Assembly: GCA_023393815.1 (NCBI GenBank) | Contig: JAEXBU010000093.1 | Span: 1-7,442, forward strand | Direction: 5' to 3' | Length of the DNA: 7,442 nt | DNA from: Bacillota bacterium | GTDB lineage: Bacteria > Bacillota > Clostridia > Tissierellales > Peptoniphilaceae | Shown: positions 1-5,635 of the stretch, piece after piece | Numbering within the stretch: position 1 is the first letter of the stretch | Layout of the letters: every line of letters starts with the position of its first letter | The notes under the pieces: generated by a model | The model's input: the letters and a program-made list of their open reading frames with translations, nothing else | What the model was told of the DNA's origin: nothing | Database searches by the model: none | Made by a program: the position numbers and the translations under genes

Positions 1-1
1 A

Positions 2-30
2 ATTGTATAGGAACAATTGTTTCTTGTCAA
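2..30 (-). promoter_or_regulatory. Divergent promoter reading left out of the window
   Basis: On the minus strand there is a perfect -35 hexamer TTGACA (25-30), a 17-nt spacer (8-24) and a -10 hexamer TACAAT (2-7). This is close to the housekeeping sigma-A consensus. Transcription would start just beyond the left edge and run away from lexA, so the gene it serves is not visible. A LexA-box-like palindrome fills most of the spacer, so repression by LexA is the expected control. The hexamers and spacing are read directly; activity and SOS control are inferred. Confidence 0.7.
10..23. promoter_or_regulatory. Putative LexA (SOS) box A, in the divergent promoter spacer
   Basis: GGAACAATTGTTTC matches 12 of 14 positions of the Bacillus SOS box CGAACRNRYGTTYC. 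Its core AACAATTGTT (12-21) is a perfect palindrome. It lies between the -35 and -10 of the leftward promoter, where a bound repressor would block RNA polymerase. It is also 25 bp upstream of the lexA -35, so its main target is probably the leftward gene. Confidence 0.65.
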
Positions 31-37
31 GGGTTTT

Positions 38-51
38 TGAATGTATGTTTG
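38..51. promoter_or_regulatory. Possible weaker LexA box C
   Basis: TGAATGTATGTTTG fits the Bacillus SOS box at 11 of 14 positions in either orientation. It abuts box B and touches the start of the lexA -35 hexamer. It could be a second, weaker lexA operator that helps tune autoregulation. With three mismatches in an AT-rich region it may also be chance. Confidence 0.35.
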
Positions 52-77
52 AAATGTTTGTTCGTCTCTGATATACT
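49..77 (+). promoter_or_regulatory. lexA promoter
   Basis: TTGAAA (49-54) and TATACT (72-77) are separated by 17 nt. A TG at 69-70 gives the -10 the extended TGN form. The start point should fall near 84, leaving a leader of about 27 nt before the lexA ATG at 111. The best SOS box of the window overlaps the -35 and spacer, which fits LexA repressing its own gene. Confidence 0.75.
51..64. promoter_or_regulatory. Putative LexA (SOS) box B, lexA operator
   Basis: Read on the minus strand this is CGAACAAACATTTC, matching 13 of 14 positions of the Bacillus consensus CGAACRNRYGTTYC. The one mismatch is A for G in the second half site. It covers the last four bases of the lexA -35 and the upstream part of the spacer, the classic position for autorepression. 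The match is seen directly; binding is inferred. Confidence 0.72.
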
Positions 78-110
78 AAATGTACCTCATAAAAAGGAGC
101 GATTGAATTT

Positions 111-734
111 ATGTATGAAGATCTCGAAAAAAGAGAAATGGAAATCCTCTTTTATATTAAACGCTTTATCGACAGCAAAGGCTATCCGCCTTCTATTCGC
201 GAAATTTGCAATGGATGCAATATTAAAAGCACATCCACCGTACACTCTAATTTGGAAAAATTAGAACTGAAAAACTATATTCGCCGCGGTGCCACCATTA
301 ATCGCGCCATTGAAATAATCGATCAAGACGACGATTTTTTATCTGCCAAGAAGAAAACTACGGACATTCCTATTCTAGGGCGGGTTGCAGCCGGCCTTCC
401 TATTTTGGCTTCCGAAAATATATCGGATACCGTGCCTCTTGCAACGGACTTTGTTCGGGATCGGAATCTTTTCTTTTTAACGGTTCAAGGCGAAAGCATG
501 ATTGAAGCTGGCATTTTAGACGGCGATCAAGTGCTGATCGAACCCACCTCTTCCGCTGAAGAAGGTGAGATTATCTTAGCCCTCATCGAAGACGAAGCCA
601 CGATTAAGACCTTCTATCGAGATGAGGCGAACCGTCGATTCCGTCTTCAACCGGAAAACAGCGCTATGGATCCTATATTCGTTGAGGATTTAAAAGTATT
701 GGGCCGCGTTATCGGCCTCTATCGCCTATTTTAA
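111..734 (+). CDS. lexA: LexA repressor, SOS regulator with self-cleavage activity
   Basis: LexA represses SOS genes and cleaves itself when RecA filaments form on damaged DNA. The 207 residues match the usual length of about 205. Residues 1-65 are the winged helix-turn-helix, with GYPPSIREI at 24-32 and recognition region STSTVHSNLEKL at 40-51. Residues 86-207 are the S24 peptidase domain: cleavage site Ala94-Gly95 in GRVAAGLP, nucleophile Ser129 in GESM and general base Lys166 in EATIKTF. The Ser-Lys distance of 37 equals that of E. coli LexA, and all catalytic residues are present. The ATG at 111 has AAAAAGGAG ending at 99, a rather long 11-nt spacing, but no better in-frame start exists. 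The gene has its own promoter and SOS box and ends at two hairpins. It faces the mutS operon tail to tail. Confidence 0.97.
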   Translation: MYEDLEKREMEILFYIKRFIDSKGYPPSIREICNGCNIKSTSTVHSNLEKLELKNYIRRGATINRAIEIIDQDDDFLSAKKKTTDIPILGRVAAGLPILASENISDTVPLATDFVRDRNLFFLTVQGESMIEAGILDGDQVLIEPTSSAEEGEIILALIEDEATIKTFYRDEANRRFRLQPENSAMDPIFVEDLKVLGRVIGLYRLF

Positions 735-747
735 CTATTTACGCATT

Positions 748-776
748 CGTCGTCGAAGGCTGTCGACGGCGTTTTT
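748..776 (+). terminator. Intrinsic terminator of lexA
   Basis: A 9-bp stem with one G-U pair (748-756 with 763-771) encloses a 6-nt loop and is followed by five T residues (772-776). It starts 13 nt after the lexA stop codon. Confidence 0.75.
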
Positions 777-784
777 GTATTAGA

Positions 785-809
785 AAACCCCCGGTTAGAC
801 CGGGGGTTT
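785..809. terminator. Strong, probably bidirectional terminator hairpin
   Basis: AAACCCCCGGT (785-795) and ACCGGGGGTTT (799-809) form a perfect 11-bp inverted repeat with a 3-nt loop. The plus side continues TTTCGTTT, and the minus side ends in TTTTCTAAT. It backs up the lexA terminator and could also stop leftward transcripts from the small gene at 965-1291 before they run antisense into lexA. Confidence 0.78.
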
Positions 810-827
810 CGTTTAGCTTTAGTGATG

Positions 828-855
828 AGGACCTGGCAATCCTCCGTGTTATAAT
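828..855 (+). promoter_or_regulatory. Orphan extended -10 promoter-like sequence
   Basis: A perfect TATAAT (850-855) is preceded by TG at 847-848, an extended -10 element. The best -35 candidate is the poor AGGACC (828-833), 16 nt upstream. No plus-strand gene follows. The only short reading frame downstream (854-895, 13 codons) has no ribosome binding site. Transcripts would run antisense to the membrane protein gene at 965-1291. Apart from this element I see nothing identifiable in 810-964. Confidence 0.35.
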
Positions 856-964
856 GAGAAAGGTCTGGAAGCCACGCAACATCATCAAATTGTAAAGTTT
901 GTGTCGAGACTTACTATCTTTACTACCTAAACTATTGTTTTTTATTTATTCGGCAAACTAGAAG

Positions 965-1291
965 TTATTGCTCCCTTTTTCGTCTATATTTCAAAAACAA
1001 AATAAACATTGCAATCCATATTACCCATGCAATCAACGTTCCAATACTTGGAAATCGAACATCAATAATCGCCCCAATCAAAAAAGGAACTGTCCACAAC
1101 ATTATCCTTTTTCCATAATCCATGCACATTTTTATCTCATCAACTTTTTTACTATCTTCAACGAATTTCACTTTATAGCCAGATAGAAATCTCGCTGCGT
1201 TGCCTTTTGATCTATAAAATACAGTGCCAATCAAAAGGAATACTAAAGACATCATTAAATCAAACAGGATGCAGAATAGTCTCATAAACAT
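965..1291 (-). CDS. Small integral membrane protein, DUF3784-like
   Basis: A predicted 108-residue protein with a membrane segment at about 4-26, a central polar loop with FLSGYK (35-40), and two further segments at about 63-76 and 83-100. It ends in a basic KYRRKREQ tail, expected in the cytoplasm. The hydrophobic helix, GNAxxFLSGY loop, conserved-looking Asp/Lys/Cys stretch and paired helices recall the DUF3784 family of about 100 residues; that is recognition by pattern, not a search. No function is known to me. The frame stays open far upstream, but this ATG is preferred. AAGGAG (1301-1306) lies 9 nt before it, and the protein then starts at the first membrane helix. An ATG at 1300 abuts the Shine-Dalgarno sequence, and one at 1285 is a second option. 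It sits alone in the AT-rich patch between lexA and the mutS operon, suggesting horizontal acquisition. Confidence 0.6.
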   Translation of the reverse strand: MFMRLFCILFDLMMSLVFLLIGTVFYRSKGNAARFLSGYKVKFVEDSKKVDEIKMCMDYGKRIMLWTVPFLIGAIIDVRFPSIGTLIAWVIWIAMFILFLKYRRKREQ

Positions 1292-1300
1292 TCCCTTCAT

Positions 1301-1326
1301 CTCCTTCAAAATTTCTAATAATTGTA
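1301..1326 (-). promoter_or_regulatory. Candidate extended -10 and RBS for the DUF3784-like gene
   Basis: On the minus strand TGGTACAAT (1321-1329) is an extended -10 element with hexamer TACAAT at 1321-1326. No convincing -35 is present; a TTGGTT lies only 14 nt upstream. The Shine-Dalgarno AAGGAG follows at 1301-1306 and sits 9 nt before the chosen ATG at 1291. The leader would be short, with a start near 1314. Confidence 0.4.
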
Positions 1327-1327
1327 C

Positions 1328-1522
1328 CATTTTAAATTTAAACCAATTTATTTCTATGTCAGCCTTCTGTGGCACTTGACAGCTGCCTCTGAAGTTAAAA
1401 TACACATCAACTTGTTGTTTTCTATCTTTTCCCTTTCTTCCTCCTGTAGCTTCGTGGATCACAACTTTTTCTATATACCTACTTATCCTTGGTACTGTCA
1501 GTCCTCCAATATTTGTTTTCTC
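1328..1522 (-). pseudogene. Relic of the C-terminus of a large serine recombinase
   Basis: The minus-strand frame after the TAG at 1523-1525 reads EKTNIGGLTVPRISRYIEKV, then VIHEA, a basic GGRKGKDRK stretch and QQVDVYFNFRG. The order LTxxxIxxxIEKVVIHE, a basic linker, then VDVYFNFxG is the hallmark of the extreme C-terminus of large serine recombinases (TnpX/DUF4368 type) of integrative elements in Bacillota. The catalytic and zinc-ribbon regions are absent, and a stop precedes the fragment. Part of the preceding sequence may continue in another frame (LKVVGE, about 1526-1543). The frame has no stop at its expected end and runs straight into the DUF3784-like reading frame. The motif is read by eye, so the family call is probable rather than certain. 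Confidence 0.5.
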
Positions 1523-1616
1523 CTACTACTTTTAGCATCTTTTGAAACCCCTCTCTATCGAAGGTTCCCCTAATCTTTTGGACTTTCCGCATCTTTTTTT
1601 ACGCAAATACAAGAAC
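1523..1616. other. AT-rich spacer without an identifiable gene
   Basis: This stretch lies between the recombinase relic and the operon terminator. A 37-codon minus-strand frame starting near 1592 contains FQKMLKVVGEN, which could be an out-of-frame piece of the same recombinase, but the match is too short to claim. No RNA gene, clear inverted repeat end or target site duplication is visible. Confidence 0.4.
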
Positions 1617-1643
1617 CCCCGCGAACTACTTTTTGTCGCGGGG
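1617..1643 (-). terminator. Terminator of the mutS-mutL-miaA-PLP enzyme operon
   Basis: CCCCGCGA and TCGCGGGG form a perfect 8-bp stem (1617-1624 with 1636-1643) around an 11-nt loop. On the minus strand it is followed by the T-rich GTTCTTGTATTT. It begins 5 nt after the stop codon at 1649, so it closes the leftward operon and shields the accessory patch from read-through. Confidence 0.75.
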
Positions 1644-1648
1644 ATCTA

Positions 1649-2875
1649 TTATTCCTTACTATCCATTTGCTCGAGGACTTTTATGAGGGCGAGTTTAATA
1701 TGTTCGTAGGTTAATCCCCCTTGGAAATACACACGATAGGGTTCACGCATTGGGCCATCGGCGGATAATTCGATGCTGCTTCCTTCGATAAAACCGCCGG
1801 CAGCCATAATAACCTGATCTTCGTAGCCGGGCATATCCCAGGGATACGGCGTCACATGTGCGTCGACAGGTGACGCACTTTGAATGGCACGACAGAATTG
1901 AACCAAATTTTCTGGCGTTCGTAAGGCGATAGATTGAACGATGTCACTTCTTGGATCGGTCGATGTAGGTATACAGTCGAAGCCCATGGATTCAAACGTT
2001 TTGGCAAATAGCAAGGCTCCTTTTATACACTGAACGACACGGTGTGGCGCTAAAAATAGACCCATTAAGGTATTTCGACTCTGACCGAAGGTAAGCCCGC
2101 ATTCTTTTCCGATCCCGGGAGCGGTAAGTTCCGATGCTACCTGCTCAATAAGCGCATTTTTCCCCACAATATAGCCGCCGGAGAGGCTCAAGCCGCCCCC
2201 CGGATTTTTTATTAAGGATCCGGCCATAATATCGACGCCTATCTCCGTCGGCTCGATCATCTCAGTAAATTCGCCATAACAATTGTCTAGAAAAATTGTG
2301 CCCTGATAGGTTTTTCGAATCGCTTGGATCGCACGATGAATTTCCTCCACAGTAAATGCTCGGCGGTTGGAATAGCCCGTCGAACGCTGCATGATAACGA
2401 GATCCGTATCCCCGGAAACGAATTCGGGAATAGCATCGTAATCAATCCGACTGTTTTTAAGAGGCAATTCCCGATAGAGGACTCCCTGTTCTTTTAAATT
2501 CCCGGGAGCGTCTCCAGACGTACCCAAAACTTTGTGCAAAGTATCGTAGGGTGAACCGGTCACGGAAACGATGGTATCGCCGAATTTCGTTAAGGCTTTT
2601 AATACCAAAGCGATGGCGTGAGTACCAGAAACGATATTTGGACGAACGAGAGCATCTTCCGTCTTAAACAGCGCGGCATAGACCGACTCAACCTTTTCCC
2701 GACCCACATCCCCATATCCGTACCCGGTGGTCCAGTTAAAATCCGTAGCAGCTAAGCGAACCGACTGTAGGGCCTCCAACACTTTTTTTTGATTGTATAA
2801 ACAAATGCCGTCGAGAGCGCAAAATTGTTTACTTAGGCTCCGTTCTATTTCTGAAAGATCCACGTTTTGTACCAT
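1649..2875 (-). CDS. Methionine gamma-lyase-family PLP enzyme (YnbB / aluminium resistance protein family)
   Basis: A fold-type I PLP-dependent protein of 408 residues, full length for the family (Pfam Met_gamma_lyase). Visible features are FNWTTGYGYGDVGRE (46-60), SGTHAI in the phosphate-binding region (83-88), FLDNCYGEF with the cofactor-pairing Asp197 (195-203), and Lys223 in SLIKNPGGG as the likely Schiff-base lysine. The expected chemistry is C-S lyase or transsulfuration-like action on sulfur amino acids. The family was named for aluminium resistance in Bacillus/Arthrobacter relatives, and its physiological substrate is not settled. The start at 2875 is supported by GGAGAAGGA ending 5 nt upstream. 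The first 47 nt lie inside the end of miaA, so the two are probably translationally coupled. It is the last gene of the operon, with a terminator 5 nt after its TAA. Confidence 0.9.
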   Translation of the reverse strand: MVQNVDLSEIERSLSKQFCALDGICLYNQKKVLEALQSVRLAATDFNWTTGYGYGDVGREKVESVYAALFKTEDALVRPNIVSGTHAIALVLKALTKFGDTIVSVTGSPYDTLHKVLGTSGDAPGNLKEQGVLYRELPLKNSRIDYDAIPEFVSGDTDLVIMQRSTGYSNRRAFTVEEIHRAIQAIRKTYQGTIFLDNCYGEFTEMIEPTEIGVDIMAGSLIKNPGGGLSLSGGYIVGKNALIEQVASELTAPGIGKECGLTFGQSRNTLMGLFLAPHRVVQCIKGALLFAKTFESMGFDCIPTSTDPRSDIVQSIALRTPENLVQFCRAIQSASPVDAHVTPYPWDMPGYEDQVIMAAGGFIEGSSIELSADGPMREPYRVYFQGGLTYEHIKLALIKVLEQMDSKE

Positions 2876-3782
2876 ACTTTTCCTTCTCCAGTTCTAATAT
2901 CTGTGTCAACGCTTCGCCCTTTGTTTCTTCCGACATGGAAATAAACATGGCTTCTTTTTCTTTTCGAAACCAAGTCATTTGTCTCTTGGCTAAATTTCTG
3001 GAATGCTGTTGAATTTTTTCGATGGCGGTTTGCTTATCCCATTCTCCATGTAAATAGCGCACAACTTCTTTGTAGCCAATTGATCCCATTGCCTTTACTC
3101 GGTCTCCATAAACGCGACAAAGGCATTCTACTTCTTCAAAGAGTCCCTCTTCCACCATCTTTAAAACGCGTCGATTAATTCGTTCATACAAGGCCTCTCG
3201 CTCCCAATTCAACACGATATACAGGGGATCTATATCCCTTCTCCTTTTTCGAAGCTGATCATTTTTGGCGGAACCGGATTCGATACGCTCTAAAGCGCGC
3301 AGAATCCTCCTTGGATTTTTTAAATCCACCGATGCCGCTAGATCCGCATCTCTCTCCTTCAGCATGGACGCCATATACTCCAAGCCCTTTTCTTTATAAA
3401 GATGGTTGAGATGATCCCTCTGTATCTTCGACGGTTTTTTTGTAAAATCCAAATCGTAGATTAGACCATGAATATAAAGAGCGGTTCCTCCACAAACAAT
3501 GGGGACTTTCCCCTCTTGCCAGAGTTTTTCGAAGATGGGCTGTGCTTCCTTTTGAAAGTCGGCGGCAGAGTAAAATTCCTCCGGATCTTTCGTATTGATC
3601 AGGTGATGAACGACGCCGTCTTTTTCTTCTTCGGTAATCTTACCACTGCCAATGGTAAATCCGCGATATACCTGTACGGAATCCGCGGAAATAACTTCCG
3701 TATGCAATTGTTTCGCCAAGGCTACGGATAGATCCGACTTGCCGGAGCCTGTTGGCCCTGTGATTAAAATCAACGGCTTCAT
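2829..3782 (-). CDS. miaA: tRNA dimethylallyltransferase
   Basis: MiaA transfers the dimethylallyl group of DMAPP to N6 of A37 in tRNAs reading UNN codons, the first step towards ms2i6A. The 317 residues are of normal family length. Motifs in order: P-loop GPTGSGKS (9-16); SADSVQVYRG (32-41) with catalytic Asp34; ITEEE and VVHHLI (49-62); VCGGTALYIHGL (97-108) with Thr100; DLKNPRRILRALE (153-165); MGSIGYKEV (232-240); and RNLAKRQMTWFRK (262-274). The insert domain typical of bacterial MiaA lies between about 110 and 200. The ATG overlaps the mutL stop as ATGA, with GGGAGGG 4 nt upstream. The basic C-terminal tail (about 303-317) is encoded partly within the 47-nt overlap with the next gene. 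In many clostridia hfq follows miaA; here it does not. Confidence 0.97.
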   Translation of the reverse strand: MKPLILITGPTGSGKSDLSVALAKQLHTEVISADSVQVYRGFTIGSGKITEEEKDGVVHHLINTKDPEEFYSAADFQKEAQPIFEKLWQEGKVPIVCGGTALYIHGLIYDLDFTKKPSKIQRDHLNHLYKEKGLEYMASMLKERDADLAASVDLKNPRRILRALERIESGSAKNDQLRKRRRDIDPLYIVLNWEREALYERINRRVLKMVEEGLFEEVECLCRVYGDRVKAMGSIGYKEVVRYLHGEWDKQTAIEKIQQHSRNLAKRQMTWFRKEKEAMFISMSEETKGEALTQILELEKEKYGTKRGSFRNRTEPK

Positions 3783-5635
3783 AGACCCTCCCGTAAAAAT
3801 AGTTTTTCGAAAGCGCGCTTTTCCACATGAATCATGGTCGGTCGTCCGTGAGGACAGGTATAGGGCGTCTCAGCCTGATTTAAGTCGTCCAACAAACTAT
3901 AGGCTTCTTCGGACGACAGTCTATACCCCGCCTTAATGGCACTGCGACAGGCAAGGCGCATAATCTTGTAAATGTTTTGTTCCTTTACGCGAACGCCCTC
4001 TTCCAACTGATGCAAGGAATCGAGAAAAAACTGCCGAAAATCGTCGATGAGCAAATGCTCCGGCACTTCCCGAATGACAATATCCTGTTCCCCAAAAGGC
4101 TCTGGATAAATCCCTAAACGCCGATAATCGTCCCCGTACATACGCACCGCCTGCATCTCTGCCGGGCTTAAATGCAAGGTGATGGGCTCGAGCAACAATT
4201 GCGTGGCTACGGTATCGTCCCGGATCTTCTTGCTGTAACGCTCATATAAAACCCGCTCATGTGCTGCGTGTTGATCCACAATCAAAAGGCGGTGATCTCG
4301 TTTATTTTCAAAAAGAATATAGGTTTTAAAGACCACGGCTAAAAATTCGTAAAGACTGACGTCCAAAGGCGGTTCATGGGCGCAAGGTAGCGTATCTTTT
4401 TGTTCGACGTCATCCGACGCGCAGTCATCTGTAAAATTCTCCTGCGCATTTCTGCTTCCTCCATAAACCTCTACCGAATCGGCTACCAAGTCCGCTTGCT
4501 GTGTTAAATACGGGGGCTTTCTTTTCTGATCCACTGCTTCTTTTTCTTGTTCACGCTCCCGGCTAAGTTGAAAAATTGTCTTTTCCGGTTTTGGCGACTC
4601 TTTCTCCGGGACACTGTTTTCTAGAGATTCGACTGATGGAATAACACGTTTAGGAAGCAACTGTTCCGCTACCAAACGTTCTAAAATGACGGCCAACTGA
4701 TTTTCATTGGAAAGACGAATTGTTTGTTTCTGCGGATGTATATTCACATCAATTAAAACTGGATCGATGGAAATGTAAAGTACGTAGACGGGATAGTGAT
4801 TCAGAGGAATTAGCGATCGGTAAACCTTCCGAACTGCTTGCGCGATATCGTTGTTCTTGACGTTGCGTCCATTGACAAATAAAAACTCGCGATCTGGCGA
4901 CGAACGATGCAACAAATTATTGGATATATAGCCTTCGATTTTATAGGATTCCGTGTCAAAGGAAATAGGCAACAAATTCTTTGCAATATCTTTTCCCAAA
5001 ATCGAATAGATATGGTTGCGTTTATCCTCTGAACTTTTTGAATTGAGTAACGTCTTTTGATTTCTGGATAAGTGAATCGAGACCTCTTGATGGCTCAAAG
5101 CTAAGGCCTCGACTATACTAACAATCTGACGTAGTTCTTTGGCCGTCGTCGCCATAAATTTTTTCCGAACAGGCGTATTATAAAAAATGTCCCGAACGAT
5201 CATCGTCGTTCCCACAGGCGCGCCAACAGGCTCTTCTTTCGATGTAACGCCCTTTTCCACAGTAAACTTGTACGCAAAATCACTATCGTCCGTTTTTGTA
5301 ATACACGTCACGTGACTTATATTGGCGATGCTCGCCAAAGCTTCACCACGAAAACCCAAACTGGTAATTAAATCCAGATCTGAAATTTTTCGCAATTTCG
5401 ACGTGGCGTGACGGGCAAAGGCATTCGGCACTTGATTTCGCGGGATCCCGTCGCCATTGTCGGCGATACGAATTTCGTCGAGCAAGTTTTCCGACAAACG
5501 AATACTAATTCGATCGGCGTGGGCGTCAATGGCATTTTCCACTAATTCCTTAACGATGGATGCGGGATTTTCAATGATTTCACCGGCCGCAATTTGCGAA
5601 ATCGTCTGATCGCTCAATGCGCGTATATCATGCAT
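3779..5635 (-). CDS. mutL: DNA mismatch repair protein MutL, endonuclease type
   Basis: MutL links mismatch-bound MutS to strand nicking and excision. The N-terminal GHKL ATPase shows KELVENAIDA (29-38; Glu30, Asn34), DNGDGI (59-64), GFRGEAL (94-100), NTPVR (153-157), VNGR (254-257) and IHPQK with Lys303. A Glu/Lys-rich linker runs from about 330 to 425. The C-terminal domain carries DQHAAHERVLYE (454-465), which is the DQHAx2Ex4E metal-binding endonuclease motif. It also has ACRSAIKAG (562-570), CPHGRP (594-599) and FLR (613-615). MutL is therefore a latent nicking enzyme, as expected without a MutH pathway. QLLLEP (479-484) lies where B. subtilis MutL has its clamp-binding QEMIVP. The ATG at 5635 is chosen because AAAGGAGG lies 6 nt upstream; the ATG at 5641 directly abuts it. 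This gives 618 residues, an 8-nt overlap with mutS and a 4-nt overlap with miaA. Confidence 0.97.
   Translation of the reverse strand: MHDIRALSDQTISQIAAGEIIENPASIVKELVENAIDAHADRISIRLSENLLDEIRIADNGDGIPRNQVPNAFARHATSKLRKISDLDLITSLGFRGEALASIANISHVTCITKTDDSDFAYKFTVEKGVTSKEEPVGAPVGTTMIVRDIFYNTPVRKKFMATTAKELRQIVSIVEALALSHQEVSIHLSRNQKTLLNSKSSEDKRNHIYSILGKDIAKNLLPISFDTESYKIEGYISNNLLHRSSPDREFLFVNGRNVKNNDIAQAVRKVYRSLIPLNHYPVYVLYISIDPVLIDVNIHPQKQTIRLSNENQLAVILERLVAEQLLPKRVIPSVESLENSVPEKESPKPEKTIFQLSREREQEKEAVDQKRKPPYLTQQADLVADSVEVYGGSRNAQENFTDDCASDDVEQKDTLPCAHEPPLDVSLYEFLAVVFKTYILFENKRDHRLLIVDQHAAHERVLYERYSKKIRDDTVATQLLLEPITLHLSPAEMQAVRMYGDDYRRLGIYPEPFGEQDIVIREVPEHLLIDDFRQFFLDSLHQLEEGVRVKEQNIYKIMRLACRSAIKAGYRLSSEEAYSLLDDLNQAETPYTCPHGRPTMIHVEKRAFEKLFLREGL

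Noticed and set aside
37..264. 75-codon plus-strand frame overlapping the lexA start
   Set aside because: It begins within the operator region, lacks a ribosome binding site and is out of frame with the clearly conserved LexA.
739..882. Minus-strand open frame of 47 codons
   Set aside because: It runs through both lexA terminator hairpins, has no Shine-Dalgarno and shows no recognisable motif.
858..885. GGTCTGGAAG resembling the SRP RNA apical loop
   Set aside because: The conserved GGAAGGAAGCAG portion and the flanking complementary arm are missing, so an SRP RNA is not supported.
854..895. 13-codon plus-strand frame (MRKVWKPRNIIKL) after the TATAAT
   Set aside because: Its ATG overlaps the -10 hexamer, so the putative transcript would start beyond it, and there is no ribosome binding site.
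1376..1401. TTGACA on the plus strand as a promoter
   Set aside because: The only -10-like sequence (TAAAAT, 1396-1401) is 14 nt away, too close, and no plus-strand gene follows.
1292..1462. N-terminal extension of the membrane protein gene to a GTG at 1462
   Set aside because: No ribosome binding site suits it, the extension resembles a recombinase tail rather than a membrane protein, and a good AAGGAG precedes the ATG at 1291.
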